Shown one piece after another: positions 29,564 to 33,779 of a DNA stretch of 33,779 bases. The stretch is from Paenibacillus xerothermodurans (GTDB lineage: Bacteria > Bacillota > Bacilli > Paenibacillales > NBRC-103111): positions 69,249 through 103,027 of the forward strand of contig NZ_NHRJ02000014.1 of NCBI RefSeq assembly GCF_002220865.2. Reading direction: 5' to 3'. Numbering within the stretch: position 1 is the stretch's first letter; every line of letters begins with the position of its first letter. Both the position numbers and the translations under genes were made by a program. The notes under the pieces are model-generated. The model saw only the letters and a program-made list of their open reading frames with translations, did no database searches and was not told where the DNA came from.

Positions 29564-30325
29564 ATGCTGTTGGAATTAAAGCAAATCGGCAAAACATTCG
29601 GCGGGATTAAGGCGCTGACGGACGTTAACTTTACGTTGGACGAAGGGCAGATACTCGGTTTGATCGGCCCGAATGGGGCTGGAAAAACAACCATTTTCAA
29701 TATGATTACCGGCATTTTTGCTCCGACCACGGGCAGCATTACATTCGGAAGAACGAATCTGGTTCAGATGGCTCCCCATAAAATCACGGGGCTGGGCATC
29801 GCCAGGACATTTCAGAACATACGCCTGTTCGGGCATATGAGTGCTTTGGAAAACGTGAAGGTCGGCATGCATCCGGTGACCGCATCCGGCTTTTGGTCAT
29901 CCCTGCTGCGGTTGCCGGGGCAAAAAAGGGAAGAAGCTCGCGTGCTGGAGCGAGCTCTGCAGCTGCTCGAATTTGTGGGCTTAGCGGAATTCGCCGACGT
30001 ACGTTCGGATTCCCTTGCGTACGGTCAACAGCGCAGGTTGGAAATCGCACGTGCGCTCGCGACCAGTCCGAAACTGCTGCTGCTGGATGAACCGGCTGCC
30101 GGAATGATCGAAGCGGAGACTCAAGATCTGATGGAGCTGATCCGCAAAATTCGTGATCAAGGCACGACGGTACTGCTTGTGGAGCACGATATGCCGTTGG
30201 TAATGAATTTGTGCGACAAAGTGGTGTGCATCAATTTCGGTGTCAAAATCGCCGAAGGAGAGCCATCGGAAATTCAGAACCATCCTGATGTGATCGAAGC
30301 CTACCTCGGGAAGGAGGATGAGTAA
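29564..30325 (+). CDS. livG: Branched-chain amino acid ABC transporter, ATPase LivG
   Basis: This is a 253-aa ABC ATPase. Walker A is GPNGAGKTTIFN, the Q-loop region RTFQNIRLF, the signature YGQQRRLEIARAL, Walker B LLLLDEPAAGM and the switch region LLVEHDM. The signature reads LAYGQQ where many ABC proteins have LSGGQ, which is normal for LivG. ATG 29564 follows AAGGAGG at 9 bases; an earlier in-frame ATG (29528) inside livM is rejected. It energises transport together with LivF. Confidence 0.95.
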   Translation: MLLELKQIGKTFGGIKALTDVNFTLDEGQILGLIGPNGAGKTTIFNMITGIFAPTTGSITFGRTNLVQMAPHKITGLGIARTFQNIRLFGHMSALENVKVGMHPVTASGFWSSLLRLPGQKREEARVLERALQLLEFVGLAEFADVRSDSLAYGQQRRLEIARALATSPKLLLLDEPAAGMIEAETQDLMELIRKIRDQGTTVLLVEHDMPLVMNLCDKVVCINFGVKIAEGEPSEIQNHPDVIEAYLGKEDE

Positions 30326-31041
30326 TGCTGACCATCGATAACCTCGAAACGTACTATGGAAACATACGGGCATTGAAGGGTATTTCCCTTGAAGTTCCCG
30401 AGGGTAACATTGTAGCCTTGATTGGCGCTAACGGCGCCGGAAAAACGACGACAATGAAGACAGTCGCCGGCCTGCTCACCCCGCGCAGCGGATCCGTTAC
30501 TTTGAGCGGAAAACAAGTGCAAGGCATGAAACCGCACCGACTGGTGAAGGAAGGATTGGCATTGGTGCCGGAAGGCCGGCAAGTGCTCGCGCCAATGACG
30601 GTCCTTGAAAATTTGGAGCTCGGTGCATATCAACGAAGTGATTCAAAAGGGATTGAACAGGACATGGAAAAGATGTTTGCGTGGTTTCCGATCCTGAAAG
30701 AGCGGGTCAATCAGCTGGCGGGCACAATGTCGGGAGGTCAACAGCAGATGCTTGCGATCGCCCGCGCTCTGATGTCCCGGCCGAAGCTGCTGCTGCTTGA
30801 TGAGCCTTCGATGGGCCTCGCTCCGATTGTCGTGTCGGATATTTTCAAGGTCATACAGCAGATCAATCGGGAAGGCACGACCGTGCTGATCGTGGAGCAA
30901 AACGTGAGACAAGTGCTGAAAATCGCGGATTACGGCTACGTTCTGGAGTCCGGCCAAATTGTGCTTAGCGGCAGCGCGCAGGATCTATTGCACAGTGACA
31001 GGGTGAAGGAAGCTTATCTTGGCGGTAAAAAGCACGCATGA
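30325..31041 (+). CDS. livF: Branched-chain amino acid ABC transporter, ATPase LivF
   Basis: This is a 238-aa ABC ATPase. Walker A is GANGAGKTTTMK, the Q-loop region VPEGRQVLAPMTVLENL, the signature MSGGQQQMLAIARAL, Walker B LLLLDEPSMGL and the switch region LIVEQNV. Its ATG overlaps the livG stop (TAATG), so translation is coupled; GGAGGATGAG serves as ribosome site. It completes a full importer of one binding protein, two permeases and two ATPases. Confidence 0.96.
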   Translation: MLTIDNLETYYGNIRALKGISLEVPEGNIVALIGANGAGKTTTMKTVAGLLTPRSGSVTLSGKQVQGMKPHRLVKEGLALVPEGRQVLAPMTVLENLELGAYQRSDSKGIEQDMEKMFAWFPILKERVNQLAGTMSGGQQQMLAIARALMSRPKLLLLDEPSMGLAPIVVSDIFKVIQQINREGTTVLIVEQNVRQVLKIADYGYVLESGQIVLSGSAQDLLHSDRVKEAYLGGKKHA

Positions 31042-31243
31042 TGATGGGTGCGTGGACAGAGCTGTACAAGCAGTCATGAATTTAAAAATACCTCATCAGG
31101 GACAGGCAGAACAAATCTGCCTATTCTCCTATAAATACACCAGAGTTTGAATTGTTAGGGTACTCTATAGGATCTGTTCTTAGTTCAGTAATCAGTATTC
31201 TGGCGACAGCGGTAAGTGCTGGTGTAGACGCAGGTGCGGTCTC
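31042..31243 (+). other. Intergenic stretch with a small hairpin and an orphan reading frame
   Basis: AGGCAGA (31104-31110) and TCTGCCT (31116-31122) form a 7-bp hairpin that may end the liv transcript, with a poor U tract. A frame without start codon then reads TPEFELLGYSIGSVLSSVIS and ILATAVSAGVDAGAVSIHV to a TGA at 31254. It could be the end of a small hydrophobic peptide gene cut by a neighbouring IS element. Confidence 0.35.
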
Positions 31244-31448
31244 CATTCACGTTTGAAACAATGGATAGACCGCTTTAAAGGTGTGGCTACGAAATATCTT
31301 GATAATTACCTTGCTTGGCTCTTATTTTGTCGATAGTCGTAGTAACGAAAGCACTAAACAGCATATAAAAGAATTTCTATTAACATCATTTGTATTTGCA
31401 ACGACAGACACATATGACAGTTTACGACTGTCAAAATACAATGTGTAA
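31244..31448 (+). pseudogene. IS1595-like transposase C-terminal remnant
   Basis: The frame HSRLKQWIDRFKGVATKYLD and NYLAW matches the C-terminal helix of IS1595-type DDE transposases. A one-base shift after LAWLL moves the text to FVDSRSNESTKQHIKEFLLT and SFVFATTDTYDSLRLSKYNV, ending at 31448. Only the last 65 or so residues remain, no catalytic residues are present, and the copy is frameshifted. No terminal repeat was identified. Confidence 0.65.
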
Positions 31449-31574
31449 TACTCAGTCAATTGACTGGTAAGTTTAGTTTGAATAAGAATTTCAAAATCTT
31501 ATTGCAATGAAAATGTTAAGCAATGTAACATTTAATTAGTTATTTAACTAAAAGTGTTATAAAGGAGCCTTTTA

Positions 31575-32078
31575 ATGTTAGAAATTATTACATTTAGAGA
31601 TGCAAGTATTGAGGATTTACCAATTATTGTGGACATTTATAATTCGACTGTTCCAAGCAGAATGGTAACTGCTGACACTGAACCTGTATCTATAAACGAT
31701 AGATTAGACTGGTTTAATGAACATAATCCTTACCAAAGACCTTTGTGGGTTGTAGAGTATGGAGGCGAAATCTGTGGTTGGGTAAGTCTTCAATCTTTCT
31801 ATGGAAGACCAGCTTATAATGCAACTGCCGAAATAAGTATTTATCTTCATGAAGATTTTAGAGGTAGGGGGCTGGGGAAAAAGATTTTAAACAAAGTTAT
31901 AGAGGAATGTCCTAAGTTTGAAATTGATACCTTACTTGGATTCATCTTTGGACACAATGAGTCCAGTATTGGACTATTTTTAAGTTCTGGTTTTGAGAAA
32001 TGGGCTCATTTGCCAGAAGTCGCTAAATTAGATGGAATTAAGAGAGATTTGATTATTCTCGGCAAAAAGATATCTTAA
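31575..32078 (+). CDS. GNAT acetyltransferase, phosphinothricin-acetyltransferase type
   Basis: This is a 167-aa GNAT protein. RDASIEDLPIIVDIYNSTVP opens the family. SRMVTADTEPVSINDRLDWF is the substrate loop, AEISIYLHEDFRGRGLGKKI holds the acetyl-CoA loop (RGRGLG) and GFIFGHNESSIGLFLSSGFE follows. Relatives N-acetylate phosphinothricin, methionine sulfone or similar compounds using acetyl-CoA. AAAGGAG lies 9 bases before the ATG. The gene is distinctly AT-rich compared with the liv operon and lies next to an IS remnant, consistent with recent transfer. Confidence 0.88.
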   Translation: MLEIITFRDASIEDLPIIVDIYNSTVPSRMVTADTEPVSINDRLDWFNEHNPYQRPLWVVEYGGEICGWVSLQSFYGRPAYNATAEISIYLHEDFRGRGLGKKILNKVIEECPKFEIDTLLGFIFGHNESSIGLFLSSGFEKWAHLPEVAKLDGIKRDLIILGKKIS

Positions 32079-32096
32079 CTTGAAGAATTAAAGTTG

Positions 32097-32132
32097 AGGA
32101 AACCCCAATAAATAGAGTTTCCTTAAATTTTT
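32097..32132 (+). terminator. Rho-independent terminator of the acetyltransferase gene
   Basis: AGGAAAC (32097-32103) pairs with GTTTCCT (32117-32123), followed by TAAATTTTTG. Confidence 0.6.
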
Positions 32133-32160
32133 GTACAAATTATCAACAGTAAAATATAAC
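32131..32160 (+). promoter_or_regulatory. Possible promoter of the 58-aa membrane protein gene
   Basis: TTGTAC (32131-32136), an 18-base spacer and TATAAC (32155-32160) lie 64 bases before the TTG start. Confidence 0.45.
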
Positions 32161-32223
32161 ACAGCCTAGAGAAAAAATGTGAGGAGCTTATTACTATTAT
32201 TTTAGTGTATAGGGGGATTACAA

Positions 32224-32400
32224 TTGCCTACGCTCATAGTATTCTTTATCATTATAGTTTTATGCATATTTGTCGGATTAGCAGGCTTATTTGCATATAA
32301 AAAACAAAAGAGTATTCTTGGCCGAGTAATAGGCGGTACAGCAGTTATTTTTGGTATTATATGTTTAATAATTGCGTCTCTTTACTATTTTTTAGATTAA
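32224..32400 (+). CDS. 58-aa two-helix membrane protein
   Basis: TTG 32224 is preceded by AGGGGGA. The peptide has two hydrophobic helices, LIVFFIIIVLCIFVGLAGLF and AVIFGIICLIIASLYYFL, joined by a basic loop (YKKQKSILGR). Both ends would lie on one side and the basic loop in the cytoplasm. No family is recognised. A plausible promoter stands at 32131. Below 60 codons it is easily missed, but the reading frame, start and topology are coherent. Confidence 0.5.
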   Translation: MPTLIVFFIIIVLCIFVGLAGLFAYKKQKSILGRVIGGTAVIFGIICLIIASLYYFLD

Positions 32401-32558
32401 ACTATATGAAAAAGAGCATTGTCTGTTTGCCAAGCATCCGTCCATTCGGGTAGCCTATAGCAATGTTCTCTTAGCTTCCGACCGCATTACAGCCGTCCTC
32501 ACAGGGAATGCTAACGGTGCAAGTGTGCGGCTAAGAAGCTCAGAGAGGGGTAACGGCT

Positions 32559-33167
32559 ATGCAGCAGTCAATGACTGTGAAAGAGGCGATGGAATCGCGC
32601 CACAGTGTCCGGAAGTTCGTCCAGGAGCCTGTGGTAAAGGAAGGTTTGCAGGAAATTATCAATCAAGCCAGACTCGCGCCGAGCGCATGGAATCTTCAGC
32701 CATGGCGATTTCATGTTGTAACGGATCCCGAGATGAAAGCCAAGCTGCAGGATGCCGCGTACGGCCAGCAGCAGGTCACTTCCGCGCCCGCGGTCATTAT
32801 GGTTGCCAGTGACATGGAAGATGTAGTCGCCAACTTGAAGCAGACGGTACACCCGGGGCTGTCGGAGGAGAAAAAACAGGAGGAAGTAGCGAATCTGGCC
32901 GCCTTCTTTGGGGGAATGACCGTCGAAGAAAGAGGACAGTGGGGCTTGGCCCAAACCAATATTGCGCTCGGATTTTTACTACTGGCTGCCCAAGGCGCGG
33001 GCTACTCTACAGTGCCCATGCTCGGATTTGATCCTATCAAAGTCCGCGACATTTTAGGCTTACCGGACCATGTCAAATTTGCGGCAATGGTGCCGATTGG
33101 ACACAAAGATACGGAAGGTTACCCGCACCATCGCCACAGTGTAAACGAAATTGCCTTTTTTCATTAA
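32559..33167 (+). CDS. Nitroreductase family protein
   Basis: This is a 202-aa FMN-dependent nitroreductase-fold oxidoreductase. [15 protein letters not shown] contains the Arg/His/Ser FMN-phosphate motif. [18 protein letters not shown] is the second FMN-binding block, and [20 protein letters not shown] with [15 protein letters not shown] forms the end. Members reduce nitroaromatics, quinones or other acceptors with NAD(P)H; the substrate is not evident. AGAGGGG precedes ATG 32559. It is monocistronic, followed by hairpins at 33233 and 33259. Confidence 0.9.
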   Translation: MQQSMTVKEAMESRHSVRKFVQEPVVKEGLQEIINQARLAPSAWNLQPWRFHVVTDPEMKAKLQDAAYGQQQVTSAPAVIMVASDMEDVVANLKQTVHPGLSEEKKQEEVANLAAFFGGMTVEERGQWGLAQTNIALGFLLLAAQGAGYSTVPMLGFDPIKVRDILGLPDHVKFAAMVPIGHKDTEGYPHHRHSVNEIAFFH

Positions 33168-33232
33168 GTCCCACCCCCGCGAGGATGAAACAACTCGAGA
33201 TTGCTCCCCTTCGAGGATCTAACAACGCGCGC

Positions 33233-33253
33233 AAGGCTGCCTCTGGCAGCCTT
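33233..33253 (+). terminator. Hairpin after the nitroreductase gene
   Basis: AAGGCTGCC, loop TCT, GGCAGCCTT: perfect 9-bp stem. It is followed by a second hairpin rather than directly by a U tract. Confidence 0.5.
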
Positions 33254-33258
33254 CAGGC

Positions 33259-33287
33259 TGTCGAGAAACTCTCGACAACCCTTTTTT
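33259..33287 (+). terminator. Second hairpin with U tract, possibly an IS-element end
   Basis: TGTCGAGA, loop AAC, TCTCGACA, then ACCCTTTTTT. It works as a terminator on the + strand. It lies about 75 bases before the IS1182-type transposase start and may belong to that element's left end. Confidence 0.55.
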
Positions 33288-33325
33288 ATGTACAATTTAT
33301 TTAACGCGACACCGCATTAATATGG

Positions 33326-33331
33326 TATAAT
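33326..33331 (+). promoter_or_regulatory. Extended -10 before the transposase fragment
   Basis: TGGTATAAT gives an extended -10 (TATAAT at 33326-33331), 33 bases before the transposase ATG. The -35 is weak. Confidence 0.4.
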
Positions 33332-33363
33332 GTGGGTAACTCTAAGAAACGGGTGGTGTCGTG

Positions 33364-33420
33364 ATGCTACGCTCGAATCGAGAAAAACAGCAAAGTTATG
33401 GATTAAACACCAAACTTAAA
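33364..33420 (+). pseudogene. IS1182-type transposase start, cut off after 19 codons
   Basis: The codons read MLRSNREKQQSYGLNTKLK. This resembles the conserved N-terminus of IS1182-family transposases (MLRxNRExQQSYEL...). After 19 codons the sequence switches exactly at 33421 into antisense 16S rRNA, so nothing of the DDE domain is present. Both IS1182 elements and rRNA genes are multicopy, so the junction may be an assembly error rather than a real break. Confidence 0.55.
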
Positions 33421-33548
<128 letters not shown>

Positions 33549-33648
33549 GTCAGGTAAATTCTGACCCGCACGAATGGCGTAACGACTTGGGCGCTGTCTC
33601 AACGAGAGATCCGGTGAAATTTTAATACCTGTGAAGATGCAGGTTACC
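33549..33648 (+). rRNA. 23S rRNA fragment inserted in the 16S sequence in opposite orientation
   Basis: On the + strand GTCAGGTAAATTCTGACCCG, CACGAATGGCGTAACGACTT, GTCTCAACGAGAGATCCGGT and GTGAAGATGCAGGTTACC are 23S domain IV/V sequence, roughly E. coli 1950-2055. The flanking 16S pieces read on the minus strand. The right junction shares ACC (33646-33648) with the 16S text that follows. Confidence 0.88.

Positions 33649-33779
<131 letters not shown>

Overview
The window looks like a stretch of a Paenibacillaceae-type Firmicute chromosome. The reasons are strong AAGGAGG-type ribosome binding sites, some TTG/GTG starts, Bacillales families (SR1P, GapB, GvpO/R-S-T-U, DUF6376-like lipoprotein), a Paenibacillus-like 16S sequence at the right edge and moderate GC with AT-rich accessory islands. 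The species cannot be fixed from the sequence alone, and the right end reads like a draft-contig end.

Region 1 (1-8.0 kb) is metabolic core. It begins with the tail of a 5-dehydro-4-deoxyglucarate dehydratase overlapped by an Ldh-family dehydrogenase (+). A minus-strand operon follows: gapB - sr1P - pckA. The middle gene is a 56-aa SR1P-family peptide that overlaps both neighbours. A match to the remembered CcpN operator consensus lies on the -10 of the gapB promoter. Next come a small winged-helix-like protein, a NIPSNAP protein, a LysM-CAP exoprotein preceded by a c-di-AMP (ydaO/yuaA) riboswitch, and glutaminase.

Region 2 (8.0-13.7 kb) is an AT-rich accessory stretch read almost entirely on the minus strand: ATPase, P-loop kinases, HAD and histidine phosphatases, a methyltransferase and tiny genes. 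It ends in an IS110-family remnant that still carries a structured left-end region.

Region 3 (13.9-18.6 kb) has a response regulator / sensor kinase / exported protein operon, followed by decaying genes: a frameshifted lipoprotein, an acetyltransferase with an in-frame amber codon, and a 2H phosphoesterase with no conventional start.

Region 4 (19.0-24.2 kb) is a gas-vesicle cluster in the Bacillus megaterium order but without gvpP or gvpN: truncated gvpA, gvpQ-like, gvpA/B, gvpO/R, F, G, L, S, K, J, T, U. Together these would build the GvpA shell, nucleate it (J, S, K, F, L, G) and influence its accessory behaviour (T, U). A convergent gene encoding a Gln/Ala/His tandem-repeat protein shares the cluster's terminator.

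Region 5 (25.4-31.0 kb) holds a small lipoprotein and a complete branched-chain amino acid ABC importer, livJHMGF. Region 6 (31.0-33.8 kb) has an IS1595-like remnant, a PAT-type acetyltransferase, a 58-aa membrane protein and a nitroreductase. Last comes an IS1182-type transposase start cut off by a chimera of antisense 16S and sense 23S rRNA sequence, most likely an assembly artefact.

No CRISPR array, tRNA or prophage module was seen.
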